Shown one piece after another: positions 41,257 through 49,658 of a DNA stretch of 64,000 bases (within the stretch, counting starts at the first letter, position 1; each line of letters begins with the position of its first letter). Both the position numbers and the translations under genes were made by a program. Under the pieces are notes generated by a model. The model worked only from the letters and a program-made list of their open reading frames with translations. It ran no database searches and was not told the origin of the DNA. Source of the stretch: Oscillospiraceae bacterium. GTDB lineage: Bacteria > Bacillota > Clostridia > Oscillospirales > Ruminococcaceae. The stretch spans positions 17,384 through 81,383 of the forward strand of contig CAAGEZ010000050.1 in assembly GCA_900768995.1 (NCBI GenBank), read 5' to 3'.

Positions 41257-43260
41257 ATGAAAGCTAAAAAAGTTCTGTCATTTTTCATTGCAGCACTGAT
41301 GGGTGCAGGTATCGCAGGTATCCCCGCCGCTGCAATCGACACTGACTTCGCTTCAGGCACTGAATACACAGTGCAGTATGAATACCCCAGAATGCCTGAG
41401 GGCTATTCGATACAGAAAAATATCGAGGATATCCTCAGCGAGTACCTGTCCGATGAAAAAGCTGCCTCTTATTTTACAAATGATATTCAGCTCTATTCAT
41501 CAGATTACACGTCAAACTACCTTTTCTATGTCAAGCAGCGCTGTGGCTCTGATGCCAACTACAAAACTATGGACAAGGCTGCGGACAATGTCATCGCTAT
41601 GATGGACAAAAACTGGAGCGATATGACCAAGGTCGTTTTTTTAAACGATTATTTCACATCTACCAAAAAATACGACCTTACATATACCAAATACAGTGCT
41701 TACAATCTCCTTGTGGAAAATACTGCCGTTTGTCAGGGCTATGCAGAAGCATTCTGGTATATTATGTACAAGCTGGGCATTGACTGCAAGCTTGTCAGCA
41801 GCGATTCTCTCAACCACGCCTGGAACCTTGTAAAGATCGACAACAGCTGGTATCATATCGACACCACCTGGAATGACCCAGTTCCTGATGTAGAGGGCAG
41901 CAGCCACCACGATTTTCTTCTCCTCAGCGACACGGAAATGGGTCTTACGAACCATAATGCCACTGACTGGGTGCTTCCCTATGAGAACAATGCCTCTGCT
42001 TTCAATTATGCTGTCAGCACAAAATATGACTCCTATTTCTGGAAAAACACCACCACGCCCATTATTATCAAAAACAACAGGTTCTATTACCGTCATGACA
42101 AAAAAATATTGTCTGCCGATGTAAACAACAACTCCCAGACCATTCGTGCCACAGGCTCGGGCAACTGGTCTGTATGGGGCAATTCCAACTCTTACTGGGC
42201 AGGTGATTTCGGCTCTCTCGTAAACAGCGGCAATTATCTTATTTACAACACCCCCACAAGCATTATGTACTGTGACCTTAACGGAAATAATGCCGCAGCA
42301 CTTTACAGCTTATCCAAATCCGAACTCAGCGAGGGATACATTTACGGTCTGTTTGTTGACGGAAGCACTCTCAGATACCGTCTTGCCACAGCCCCTCAAT
42401 ATACAAGCTACAAGGATCACACCTTAACACTCCCCTTTGCTGTTCCCGTTACTCCAAAGCTTACTGTTACAGCAGGCGATTCAAGAGCCGTTCTTTCCTG
42501 GGGTGCTGTTTCTAATGCCACAAGATACAGAACCTTCTATCGTCTCACAGGTACTTCTGCCTGGACTTCTTCGGGCGATATAAAGTCTACATCGAACACT
42601 ATCACGGGTCTTATCAACGGCAGGCAGTATGATTTTCTCGTTCTTGCCGGAAACAACTCCACTTTCAGCTCCTGGAATGATTCTGATATTGTAAAGGCTG
42701 TTCCTCAGGCTGTTCCCGTTACTCCCAAACTTACTGTTACAGCAGGTAATTCAAGAGCCGTTCTTTCCTGGGGTGCTGTTTCTAATGCCACAAGATACAG
42801 AACCTTCTATCGTCTCACGGGTACTTCTGCCTGGACTTCTTCGGGCGATATAAGAACGACCTCAAACACTATCACAGGTCTTTCCAACGGCAGGCAGTAT
42901 GATTTCCTCGTTCTTGCCGGAAATAACTCCACTTTCAGCGCATGGAGCAATTCTGACATCGTAAAGGCTGTTCCTCAGGCAGCTGCTGTTGTTCCCGTTA
43001 CTCCTGAGCTGACAGTTTCTGTAAGCAGCGGAAGAGCCGATCTTTCCTGGAATACTGTTCCAAACGCAACAAGATACAGATCGTTCTGTCGTCCCACGGG
43101 CACATCTGCGTGGTCATCTTCAAACGATATGACCTCCACAAGCTGCATCATTTCAGGACTTACAAACGGTCAGCAGTACGATTTCCTCGTTCTCGCAGGA
43201 AACAGCACGACTTTCAGTTCCTGGAACAATTCTGACATCGTTCGTGTATATATCAGATAA
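41257..43260 (+). CDS. Secreted transglutaminase-like protein with three Fn3-like repeats
   Basis: The 667-residue exported protein has a signal peptide (about 1-25), then a transglutaminase-fold cysteine-protease domain with the triad C159 (TAVCQGYAEAFWY), H187 (LNHAWNLVK) and D202 (WYHIDTTWND). A linker with WxxD-type segments follows, then three fibronectin-III-like repeats of about 90 residues, each ending YDFLVLAGN..TFS.W. It could process or cross-link wall proteins or peptides at the surface. ATG 41257 was chosen for the signal peptide; an in-frame ATG at 41215 has a better ribosome-binding site. It is last in the glycan cluster and followed by a terminator. Confidence 0.82.
   Translation: MKAKKVLSFFIAALMGAGIAGIPAAAIDTDFASGTEYTVQYEYPRMPEGYSIQKNIEDILSEYLSDEKAASYFTNDIQLYSSDYTSNYLFYVKQRCGSDANYKTMDKAADNVIAMMDKNWSDMTKVVFLNDYFTSTKKYDLTYTKYSAYNLLVENTAVCQGYAEAFWYIMYKLGIDCKLVSSDSLNHAWNLVKIDNSWYHIDTTWNDPVPDVEGSSHHDFLLLSDTEMGLTNHNATDWVLPYENNASAFNYAVSTKYDSYFWKNTTTPIIIKNNRFYYRHDKKILSADVNNNSQTIRATGSGNWSVWGNSNSYWAGDFGSLVNSGNYLIYNTPTSIMYCDLNGNNAAALYSLSKSELSEGYIYGLFVDGSTLRYRLATAPQYTSYKDHTLTLPFAVPVTPKLTVTAGDSRAVLSWGAVSNATRYRTFYRLTGTSAWTSSGDIKSTSNTITGLINGRQYDFLVLAGNNSTFSSWNDSDIVKAVPQAVPVTPKLTVTAGNSRAVLSWGAVSNATRYRTFYRLTGTSAWTSSGDIRTTSNTITGLSNGRQYDFLVLAGNNSTFSAWSNSDIVKAVPQAAAVVPVTPELTVSVSSGRADLSWNTVPNATRYRSFCRPTGTSAWSSSNDMTSTSCIISGLTNGQQYDFLVLAGNSTTFSSWNNSDIVRVYIR
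42445..43257 (+). repeat. Three tandem Fn3-coding repeats
   Basis: Units at 42445-42714, 42715-42993 and 42994-43257. The first two are nearly identical in DNA, indicating recent duplication; the third is diverged. A 9-nt insertion (Ala-Ala-Val) separates units 2 and 3. Confidence 0.9.
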
Positions 43261-43292
43261 ATTCACATAAAATCAGCTTCACCGGTCATTAT

Positions 43293-43338
43293 AAGCCGTG
43301 CCTGTCATTTCATCGTCTTGACAAGCACGGCTTTTTTT
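43293..43338 (+). terminator. Terminator of the glycan cluster
   Basis: AGCCGTGC..GTCA and TGAC..GCACGGCT arms, then TTTTTTT. Confidence 0.88.
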
Positions 43339-43421
43339 CGTATAATTAATGCATATGATCATTTTATCGGCAGAACGGTATAGGCCCCAAAATTCTCAGT
43401 GGTACATCTCTGGGAAAAGGC

Positions 43422-43530
43422 TTATACTAATAACCAATAAAACTGTAGACAAAAAATCTTCGCATAATCCATATATGCAAGATTATGCTCGATTTTTTGT
43501 ACAGTTTTTAATTGGTTCTTAGTATTATAT
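43422..43530. repeat. MITE-like palindromic element, type 2
   Basis: The inverted terminal repeats are about 36 nt. The left end has TTATACTAATAACCAATAAA and then ACTGTAGACAAAAAATC; the right end is its near-perfect reverse complement ending TTAGTATTATA. The interior is a smaller palindrome (GCATAATC / GATTATGC). No ORF is present. Confidence 0.7.
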
Positions 43531-43635
43531 GAAAAGCCGCAAATATTTCTTTATCCGGCTAAGCTCTATGTTCAAGTACTTTTTCAAATGGTGCTGCGGC
43601 GGAAGATTTGCAGGCAGGAAATAACCAAAAATCCC

Positions 43636-43664
43636 TTGACATAAGCTCGGAATTGAGATATAAT
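43636..43664 (+). promoter_or_regulatory. Promoter of greA-lysS
   Basis: TTGACA (43636-43641), 17-bp spacer, TATAAT (43659-43664): full consensus. Confidence 0.8.
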
Positions 43665-43715
43665 ATAAACTTAGGTAATTATATCTGTTATCAGCGAAAG
43701 GAAGGTTCTATAATT

Positions 43716-44192
43716 ATGGCAGTAAAGAAGATTAGAATGTCCGCAGAAGGATTTAAGGATCTTGAAAAACAGCTTGAATATCTCAAAAATGTCCGCAGAG
43801 CAGAGGTGGCTCAGAAGCTTAAAGAGGCTCGTTCATTCGGAGACCTTTCCGAGAACGCCGAGTACGATGAAGCCAAGAATGAGCAGGCTATCCTTGAAGC
43901 GGAGATCGTTGATATCGAAATGAAGATAAGCAACGCCGAAGTCGTTAACGACGAGGACCTCTCCACCGATGAGATAGGCGTTGGTTCATATGTTAAGCTC
44001 AAGGACCTTGAGTTTGACGAGATCCTGGAGCTCCAGATAGTAGGTTCCACCGAGGCTGACCCCGAAAACAACAAGATCTCCGAGGACGCTCCCATCGGCG
44101 TTGCCGCTCTTAAGAAAAAGGTGGGCGATATCCTCGAGGTAGAGGCTCCTATGGGCATAATCAAAATGGAAGTTCTTGAAATAAGCAAGTAA
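43716..44192 (+). CDS. greA: Transcription elongation factor GreA
   Basis: GreA enters the secondary channel of RNA polymerase and triggers cleavage of backtracked RNA. The 158-residue product has the N-terminal antiparallel coiled coil with the acidic tip (ARSFGDLSENAEYDEAKNEQ) and a C-terminal FKBP-like domain (GSYVKLKDLEFDEILELQIVG). The ATG at 43716 gives the usual length; the frame continues upstream through the promoter. It is cotranscribed with lysS, a common clostridial pair. Confidence 0.95.
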   Translation: MAVKKIRMSAEGFKDLEKQLEYLKNVRRAEVAQKLKEARSFGDLSENAEYDEAKNEQAILEAEIVDIEMKISNAEVVNDEDLSTDEIGVGSYVKLKDLEFDEILELQIVGSTEADPENNKISEDAPIGVAALKKKVGDILEVEAPMGIIKMEVLEISK

Positions 44193-44229
44193 TAAAAGCA
44201 ATCTATATAAATACAAAGGAATGAAAAAA

Positions 44230-45816
44230 ATGGCAGAAGAACAGCTCAAGGCTAACTCCTCCCCCGCAGAAGAGACGGAGCAGACCGAGGAAGATATCCA
44301 CATACTGAAAAAGGTCAGAATGGAAAAGCTTGATGACCTTAAGGCAAGAGGAAAAAATCCTTTCGAGATAACCAAGTTCGACTGGAACATCAAGAATGCT
44401 GACATCAGAAAGCAGTATGCAGAGCTTGAAGAGCGTCTTACCGCAGAGGCTGCGGGCGATGAGGAGGCTCTCAAGGCTGCTCTTGAAAATAACAGGATAA
44501 ACGTTAAGATCGCAGGCCGTATTATGACCTGGAGAAATATGGGCAAGGCTAACTTCATCGACGTTCGTGACAGCACCGACCGTATGCAGGTATATGTCCG
44601 TATGAACGACATCGGCGAAGAGGCTTTCAAGGAGTTCAAGACCTGGGATATGGGTGATATCGTCGGCGTTGAGGGCTTCGTGTTCAAGACAAGAACAGGA
44701 GAAGTCACCGTTCACGCTCAGAAGATAACTCTCCTCACAAAGTCACTCCTGCCTCTCCCCGAAAAGTGGCACGGTCTCAAGGATCAGGACGCAAGATACC
44801 GTCAGAGATATGTTGACCTTATCGTTAATCCCGAGGTTGCCGACACATTCAGAAAGCGTTCCAGGATAATCGCATCTATCAGACGCTACCTTGATGCGCA
44901 GGGCTTCATCGAGGTTGAGACACCTATGCTGGTCGCAAATGCAGGCGGTGCTTCCGCACGTCCCTTTGAGACACATTACAATGCTCTGAACGAAGATGTA
45001 AGACTGAGGATATCCCTTGAGCTTTACCTCAAGAGACTTATCGTAGGCGGTCTTGACAGAGTTTACGAAATAGGCAGAGTTTTCAGAAACGAGGGCGTTG
45101 ACACCAAGCACAACCCTGAGTTCACACTTATGGAGCTTTATCAGGCATACACCGATTATCACGGTATGATGGACCTCGCCGAGAACCTTTACCGTCACTG
45201 CGCCGAGGAAGTATGCGGCAGTGCAAAGATAATGTACGGCGATGTTGAGATAGACCTGAGCAAGCCTTTTGAACGCCTTACAATGGTCGATGCAGTTAAG
45301 AAGTATTCCGGCGTTGACTTCAACGAGATACACTCCGTTGAAGAGGCAAGAGCTGCGGCTGACGCTCATCACATCGAGTATGAGAAGCGCCACAAGAAGG
45401 GCGATATCCTCAATCTCTTCTTTGATGAGTTCGTTGAGGAGCACCTCATTCAGCCCACATTCATTATGGATCACCCCACAGACATATCTCCCCTTACAAA
45501 GATGAAGCCCGAGAACCCCGAATACACCGAGCGTTTTGAGCTTTTCATCACAGGAAGAGAGATGGCGAATGCATATTCCGAGCTTAATGACCCCATTGAC
45601 CAGAGAAGAAGATTTGAGGCTCAGGAAGAGATGAAGCGCCTTGGCGACGAGGAAGCAAACAGCATTGATGAGGATTTCCTCCGTGCCCTTGAGATCGGTA
45701 TGCCTCCTACGGGCGGTATCGGCTTCGGCATCGACAGACTTGTTATGCTCCTTACAAACAGCAGTGCTATTCGTGATGTTCTGCTTTTCCCGACGATGAA
45801 GTCTCTCGACAAGTAA
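44230..45816 (+). CDS. lysS: Lysyl-tRNA synthetase (class II)
   Basis: The 528-residue product has an N-terminal OB-fold anticodon-binding domain (VKIAGRIMTWRNMGKANFIDVRDSTD) and class II catalytic motifs: motif 2 is YEIGRVFRNEGVDTKHNPEFT and motif 3 is GIGFGIDRLVML. It charges tRNA-Lys. The ATG at 44230 was preferred to the in-frame ATG at 44221 because AAAGGA abuts the latter and lies 9 nt from the former. It is cotranscribed with greA and followed by a terminator. Confidence 0.95.
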   Translation: MAEEQLKANSSPAEETEQTEEDIHILKKVRMEKLDDLKARGKNPFEITKFDWNIKNADIRKQYAELEERLTAEAAGDEEALKAALENNRINVKIAGRIMTWRNMGKANFIDVRDSTDRMQVYVRMNDIGEEAFKEFKTWDMGDIVGVEGFVFKTRTGEVTVHAQKITLLTKSLLPLPEKWHGLKDQDARYRQRYVDLIVNPEVADTFRKRSRIIASIRRYLDAQGFIEVETPMLVANAGGASARPFETHYNALNEDVRLRISLELYLKRLIVGGLDRVYEIGRVFRNEGVDTKHNPEFTLMELYQAYTDYHGMMDLAENLYRHCAEEVCGSAKIMYGDVEIDLSKPFERLTMVDAVKKYSGVDFNEIHSVEEARAAADAHHIEYEKRHKKGDILNLFFDEFVEEHLIQPTFIMDHPTDISPLTKMKPENPEYTERFELFITGREMANAYSELNDPIDQRRRFEAQEEMKRLGDEEANSIDEDFLRALEIGMPPTGGIGFGIDRLVMLLTNSSAIRDVLLFPTMKSLDK

Positions 45817-45833
45817 TAAACACAACAAACAAG

Positions 45834-45867
45834 TCAGGCAGTCTCCCGTGAGGCTGCCTGTTTTTGG
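45834..45867 (+). terminator. lysS terminator
   Basis: CAGGCAG..CTC and GAG.CTGCCTG arms, then TTTTTG, partly abutting the next gene's leader. Confidence 0.85.
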
Positions 45868-45878
45868 GTATATGCATT

Positions 45879-46256
45879 ATGAACAGAAAAGAACTTGAAA
45901 AATACATCTCGGAAACCTACAGTGCCGACCCCGAATACCCGTGGGAAAGCTCCCCCGCCTCTGCCGTGTTCCGTCACGCATCAAACAGGAAATGGTTCGC
46001 ACTTTTAATGGACATTCCACGGTCAAAGCTCGGTATGCAGTCTGATGATATTATAAGCGTTGTAAATCTCAAATGTGACCCGCTGATGACAGGGTCTGTG
46101 TGTATGGAAAAAGGCATATATCCCGCTTACCATATGAACAAGAATTACTGGATAAGCGTTGCCCTTGACGGGACTGTGCCCGATGAGACTGTTAAAATGC
46201 TCCTTGATATGAGCTTTGATGCCACAATGCCAAAAATCAAAAAGAAAAAGGGATAA
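45879..46256 (+). CDS. MmcQ/YjbR family protein
   Basis: The 125-residue protein has the double-wing YjbR fold: an N-terminal KELEKYISETYSADPEYPW helix, FRHASNRKWFALLMDI, NLKCDP and the C-terminal GIYPAYHMNKNYWISVALDGTVPDE. Such proteins are often annotated as DNA-binding, but the role is not established. The ATG lies only about 12 nt after the lysS terminator T-run and has no clear ribosome-binding site, so expression may be weak or leaderless. Confidence 0.85.
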   Translation: MNRKELEKYISETYSADPEYPWESSPASAVFRHASNRKWFALLMDIPRSKLGMQSDDIISVVNLKCDPLMTGSVCMEKGIYPAYHMNKNYWISVALDGTVPDETVKMLLDMSFDATMPKIKKKKG

Positions 46257-46257
46257 A

Positions 46258-46297
46258 AAAATCTTCCGTCTCATTGCGAAACGGAAGATTTTTTTAT
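46258..46297. terminator. Bidirectional terminator
   Basis: AAAAAATCTTCCGT and ACGGAAGATTTTTTT arms, with A-run and T-run on both sides, between two converging genes. Confidence 0.88.
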
Positions 46298-46848
46298 GCA
46301 GCCTTTGCTTCTTTGTGCTCTCTGTACTTTCTCACAGGGAATGTAGCAAGCCTTTTCATAAGATATCCCCAGTGAGCCATGACCTCCCACGCACCGCAGA
46401 TCTTATCAACAAAAATGATAACAACGGTTTCCTTGTACTTGGGGAGGGCAATGTTCATCGGGAACATATGCTTTTTGATGATATCTGCCTCCATAGGAGT
46501 TATCTCGAAATACTTGTTTACGTTTTTCAGAGCGGTTGCGGCGTGAGTCCAGCCGTGCATCTTCTGTCCCTTTTCACGGACGTAATCGTGCCAGTCATAG
46601 AGGAACAGGTCGTGGAGAAGTCCTGCTCTTGCTCCCGCTCTTTCGTCCAGTGAAAGGAGCTTGCAGATAAGATAATTGTAGTATGAAACGTTCAGGCAGT
46701 GCTGGAAGCAGGTGGTGTGACCGTGGTGCATATACTGCTTCATCTGCATCACAACTTCGCTGTCAAGCAGGTCTGAAACAAGCTCATAATAGCCGCACTC
46801 GCTGTCGGGAACAGAGAGGTCAACCTTTGAGCCGATGGCGTTTATCAT
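46294..46848 (-). CDS. HD-domain phosphohydrolase-like protein
   Basis: The 184-residue HD-superfamily protein has the first metal His in TTCFQHCLNVSYYNYLI, the HD doublet in GLLHDLFLYDWHDY and a downstream His-Met/His segment (IIKKHMFPMNIALPKYKE). It is probably a cytosolic metal-dependent phosphohydrolase; the substrate is unknown. It has its own promoter in the long gap before mraZ. Confidence 0.85.
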   Translation of the reverse strand: MINAIGSKVDLSVPDSECGYYELVSDLLDSEVVMQMKQYMHHGHTTCFQHCLNVSYYNYLICKLLSLDERAGARAGLLHDLFLYDWHDYVREKGQKMHGWTHAATALKNVNKYFEITPMEADIIKKHMFPMNIALPKYKETVVIIFVDKICGAWEVMAHWGYLMKRLATFPVRKYREHKEAKAA

Positions 46849-46960
46849 TATGGCATATCCCTTTCTTTATTGATTTGTATATTCGTTCGTTTTGGAGTCC
46901 TGTTTTTTACCGTTTGTCCTTTTAAAATGAACTGTTGTCCGTCCTGAACAAACTATCTTT

Positions 46961-46989
46961 ATTATAACAGCACTCGTATCATTTTGCAA
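46961..46989 (-). promoter_or_regulatory. Promoter of the HD-domain gene
   Basis: On the minus strand, TTGCAA (46989-46984), 17-bp spacer, TATAAT (46966-46961). Confidence 0.65.
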
Positions 46990-47294
46990 TAGCTATTATG
47001 TACATTTTTCAATAAAAATGTTGGGCAGAATTGAAGACGTTTACAGCGAATTTTGATATTTTTGCAAAACAGGGGCAGAATATATTTCAAATCGGTCACA
47101 AGAATTACATTTCGGTTACACTGCATTCTGCGAAGCCATCACCACTTTTCACCACAAATGAGCGACTGCGGATTATTATACACAGTGCAAATTTCGCTTA
47201 AATTATACGTTTTGATATGTTATTTTCGTCAAAGTGCTCAAATATGGGGTGTGATTTTCTTGATTTATTTGTCCTTTAAGTTAGGCTGTAAAGG
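46990..47294. other. Non-coding stretch upstream of mraZ
   Basis: About 300 nt of AT-rich sequence. It holds no credible gene. The recognisable content is an inverted copy of the MraZ-type operator (47139-47158). Confidence 0.6.
47139..47158 (-). promoter_or_regulatory. Distal inverted MraZ-type box pair
   Basis: TCACCACTTTTCACCACAAA is the exact 20-bp reverse complement of the box pair next to the mraZ start (47349-47368). It holds two GTGGTG units on the minus strand at 10-bp phase. Confidence 0.6.
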
Positions 47295-47323
47295 TTGCAA
47301 TTTGGTTACAAATAGTGTATAAT
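47295..47323 (+). promoter_or_regulatory. Promoter of the dcw cluster (Pmra)
   Basis: TTGCAA (47295-47300), 17-bp spacer, TATAAT (47318-47323), just upstream of the proximal MraZ boxes. Confidence 0.75.
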
Positions 47324-47330
47324 TAGCATA

Positions 47331-47368
47331 GTGGTGAATTGAACCCATTTTGTGGTGAAAAGTGGTGA
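47331..47368 (+). promoter_or_regulatory. MraZ operator boxes
   Basis: Three GTGGTG units start at 47331, 47352 and 47362 (spacings 21 and 10 nt, helical phase), covering the predicted transcription start. MraZ is known to repress its own operon through direct repeats of TGG/GTGG type just downstream of the promoter. Confidence 0.75.
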
Positions 47369-47441
47369 GTTTCAACAAGCTGTTGAATCAGCTGTTGAAA
47401 TGATGATTTACCGGGACTTTTAAACGAAAGGAATGACGGCA

Positions 47442-47870
47442 ATGCACGCTCCGCTTATGGGAACCTACAACCATACTATGGACGCCAAGGGCAGAATGGC
47501 TTTCCCCGGCAGGCTTAGAGAACAGCTTGGCGTGAACTTTGTCATCACTATCGGCCTTGAAGGCTGCCTTTACGTTTATTCCAACGAGGAATGGGAGAAT
47601 TTCACCGAACAGCTCAGAACTCTTTCGGGTCCTGTGGCAAAGGCGGCCATAAGGAAATATGCCGCAAACGCCATTGTTGCCGAGACCGACAAGCAGGGCA
47701 GGATACTTATTCCCCAGAACCTCAGAGACCACGCAGGTCTTGACCACGACATCACCGTTATCGGCAACCTTAACAGAGCCGAGATATGGGACAGCGCAAG
47801 ATACGAGGAAATGAACTCCAAGTTCTCCGACGAAGAGCTTGCTGAGGCTATCGACTCCCTTGCATTCTGA
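47442..47870 (+). CDS. mraZ: Transcriptional regulator MraZ
   Basis: MraZ is a ring-forming regulator at the head of the division/cell-wall cluster, with two tandem AbrB/SpoVT-like beta domains. The 142-residue product has MGTYNHTMDAKGRMAFPGRLRE in the first half and IVAETDKQGRILIPQNLRDHAG in the second. Each half carries the DxxGR DNA-binding signature (DAKGR and DKQGR). The ATG at 47442 was preferred over 47433 because AAAGGA directly abuts the latter. It probably represses its own promoter through the GTGGTG boxes upstream. Confidence 0.95.
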   Translation: MHAPLMGTYNHTMDAKGRMAFPGRLREQLGVNFVITIGLEGCLYVYSNEEWENFTEQLRTLSGPVAKAAIRKYAANAIVAETDKQGRILIPQNLRDHAGLDHDITVIGNLNRAEIWDSARYEEMNSKFSDEELAEAIDSLAF

Positions 47871-47895
47871 TTTATAAAGGATAATTTTATTTAGT

Positions 47896-48816
47896 ATGGA
47901 ATTTAATCATATACCCGTTATGTTAAATGAGTGCCTTGAAGGGCTTGACATAAAGCCCGACGGCATTTACATCGACGGCACCTGCGGCGGAGCAGGGCAT
48001 TCACGGGAAATTGCAAAGCGTCTCGATACGGGAATGCTTTACGGGATCGACCGTGACCCCGACGCTGTTATGACCGCTTCGGAGAGGCTCAACGGTCTCA
48101 GGGCAAAGGTCATAAAGGGAAATTACTCGGATATGAAGGCGCTGCTTGAAGAGCAGGGCGTTGAAAAGGTTGACGGAATACTCCTTGACCTCGGCGTGTC
48201 GTCATATCAGCTGGACACCGCCGAAAGAGGCTTTTCCTATCACGCCGATGCGCCTCTTGATATGAGAATGTCAAAGGAGGGCATTTCCGCAAGGGATATA
48301 GTAAACGAATACTCCCACAGCCAGCTTACCAAGATACTTTACGAATACGGCGAGGAGAAATTTGCTCCGAGGATCGCCGACGCTATCATACGCCACAGGG
48401 AAGAAAAGCCCATTGAGACAACCGGAGAGCTTGCGGATATCGTCCGTGAGGGCGTTCCCGCAAAGTTCAGACGTGACAAGAACCCCTGCAAAAAGACCTT
48501 TCAGGCAATAAGAATTGCCGTCAACTGCGAATTTGACCATCTTGACAAGGCTCTTGACGAGGGCTTTGAGATGTTAAAAACAGGCGGCCGCTTCTGCATC
48601 ATCACTTTCCACTCCCTTGAGGACAGAATTGTGAAGCAGCGATTTGCGGGCTGGTGCAAGGGCTGCACCTGTCCTCCCGATTTTCCCGTATGCGTATGCG
48701 GGAACAAACCCAAAGGAAAGCTTGTGAGCCGAAAGCCTGCGGAAGCTTCGGAGGAAGAGCTTGAAGCCAATCCGAGAAGCCGCAGCGCAAAGCTCAGGAT
48801 AATCGAAAAATTATAA
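47896..48816 (+). CDS. rsmH: 16S rRNA (cytosine1402-N4)-methyltransferase
   Basis: The 306-residue SAM-dependent enzyme methylates N4 of C1402 in the 16S rRNA decoding centre. It starts with the conserved FNHIPVMLNECLEGL and the SAM loop DGTCGGAGHSREI. LLDLGVSSYQLDTAERGFSY and GGRFCIITFHSLEDRIVK are also diagnostic. It is the second gene of the dcw cluster, 25 nt after mraZ. Confidence 0.95.
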   Translation: MEFNHIPVMLNECLEGLDIKPDGIYIDGTCGGAGHSREIAKRLDTGMLYGIDRDPDAVMTASERLNGLRAKVIKGNYSDMKALLEEQGVEKVDGILLDLGVSSYQLDTAERGFSYHADAPLDMRMSKEGISARDIVNEYSHSQLTKILYEYGEEKFAPRIADAIIRHREEKPIETTGELADIVREGVPAKFRRDKNPCKKTFQAIRIAVNCEFDHLDKALDEGFEMLKTGGRFCIITFHSLEDRIVKQRFAGWCKGCTCPPDFPVCVCGNKPKGKLVSRKPAEASEEELEANPRSRSAKLRIIEKL

Positions 48817-48851
48817 TTTATTTAAACGTTTAAAGGAAAGGAAGGATACTT

Positions 48852-49337
48852 ATGGCAGACAGAAATTCAAACCTCGCCTACGACCTTTCAAGATATGAAA
48901 ATTACGAGGAAAGGGCTAATCAGCGCCAGCAGAACATCAAGAGCCGCAGTGCCGCTGCCGCAAAGCCCAAGCCTGTTATCGCAACACCTATGCTGGTGCT
49001 CCTCATTATTATGGCGGGTGCTATGCTCTCATTCTGCATCACCTCAAAGGCCAATATTGCCGCTGTTCACGCCGCTATTGTTGACGAGGAATCAACAGTA
49101 CGTGCTCTTGAGCAGGAAAATGTAAGTATGGCTACAAGGCTTGAGCAGAAAAGCTCTCAGAAGGTAGTCGAGGACTACGCCGAAAATGTTCTGGGAATGC
49201 AGAAGCTTGACAATGCCCAGGTAGAATATGTAAGCCTTGAAAGCGGAAACAAGGTCGAGATACCCGACAAGGACACAGGCATCATCAAAAAGATAAAGAC
49301 CGCTTTTGACAGCTTTGTGGAATACCTTAAGGGTTAA
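48852..49337 (+). CDS. ftsL: Cell-division protein FtsL-like
   Basis: This 161-residue bitopic protein has a basic cytoplasmic N terminus (about 1-44), one membrane helix (about 45-65, TPMLVLLIIMAGAMLSFCI) and an extracytoplasmic coiled coil (ESTVRALEQENVSMATRLEQKSS), followed by a short extension. Sequence is poorly conserved in this family; the call rests on topology and the position between rsmH and the septal PBP. It should pair with a DivIC/FtsB partner encoded elsewhere and with the DivIB at 59907. Confidence 0.82.
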   Translation: MADRNSNLAYDLSRYENYEERANQRQQNIKSRSAAAAKPKPVIATPMLVLLIIMAGAMLSFCITSKANIAAVHAAIVDEESTVRALEQENVSMATRLEQKSSQKVVEDYAENVLGMQKLDNAQVEYVSLESGNKVEIPDKDTGIIKKIKTAFDSFVEYLKG

Positions 49338-49357
49338 GGAAATATGATATAATAGCT

Positions 49358-49394
49358 CTGACGCATGACCGCTTCTGTGCAAACGGATCATGCG
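49358..49394 (+). other. Hairpin between ftsL and the PBP
   Basis: ACGCATGA.CCG and CGGATCATGCGT arms around a loop of about 10 nt. No T-run follows, so it is not a standard terminator; it might be an RNA-processing or stability element. Confidence 0.45.
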
Positions 49395-49407
49395 TTCTTG
49401 CACTTAT

Positions 49408-49588
49408 TATACTAATTTCACATCAACCTATAGACAGATACGACAGCTATAATTCCGTCACTTTTCGTCAGGTTGCTTTATAAAGCAACACTCCTTTGCC
49501 GGGCGGCAAGCCCGCCTGCATTCGCTTTCCTTGATTGACGAAATTCTATCTGCCGTCCTTGTCTATAGAACGATATGAAATTAGTATA
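49408..49588. repeat. MITE-like element, type 1, long copy
   Basis: A 181-nt element with imperfect inverted ends of about 30 nt. The left end is TATACTAATTTCACATCAAC followed by CTATAGACA; the right end is TTGTCTATAGAACGATATGA followed by AATTAGTATA. The interior holds two smaller hairpins and no ORF. It lies inside the division operon between ftsL and the PBP gene and shares its ends with 31252-31319. Confidence 0.75.
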
Positions 49589-49658
49589 CGACAAATTTAC
49601 AAAAATCATCAAACGCCGACGGGGCAGTACAAATAGGGGAAACAAGGAGGAAAATATC

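Noticed and set aside
43422..43530. Hairpin read as the terminator of the glycan cluster
   Set aside because: A proper terminator already exists at 43293-43338; this element has mobile-element-like ends and a partner at 5574.
44743..45828. 361-codon open frame on the minus strand
   Set aside because: Antisense to lysS and low-complexity in composition; shadow frame.
47053..47322. 89-codon ORF upstream of mraZ
   Set aside because: It runs through the mraZ promoter, has no ribosome-binding site and contains the operator repeats.
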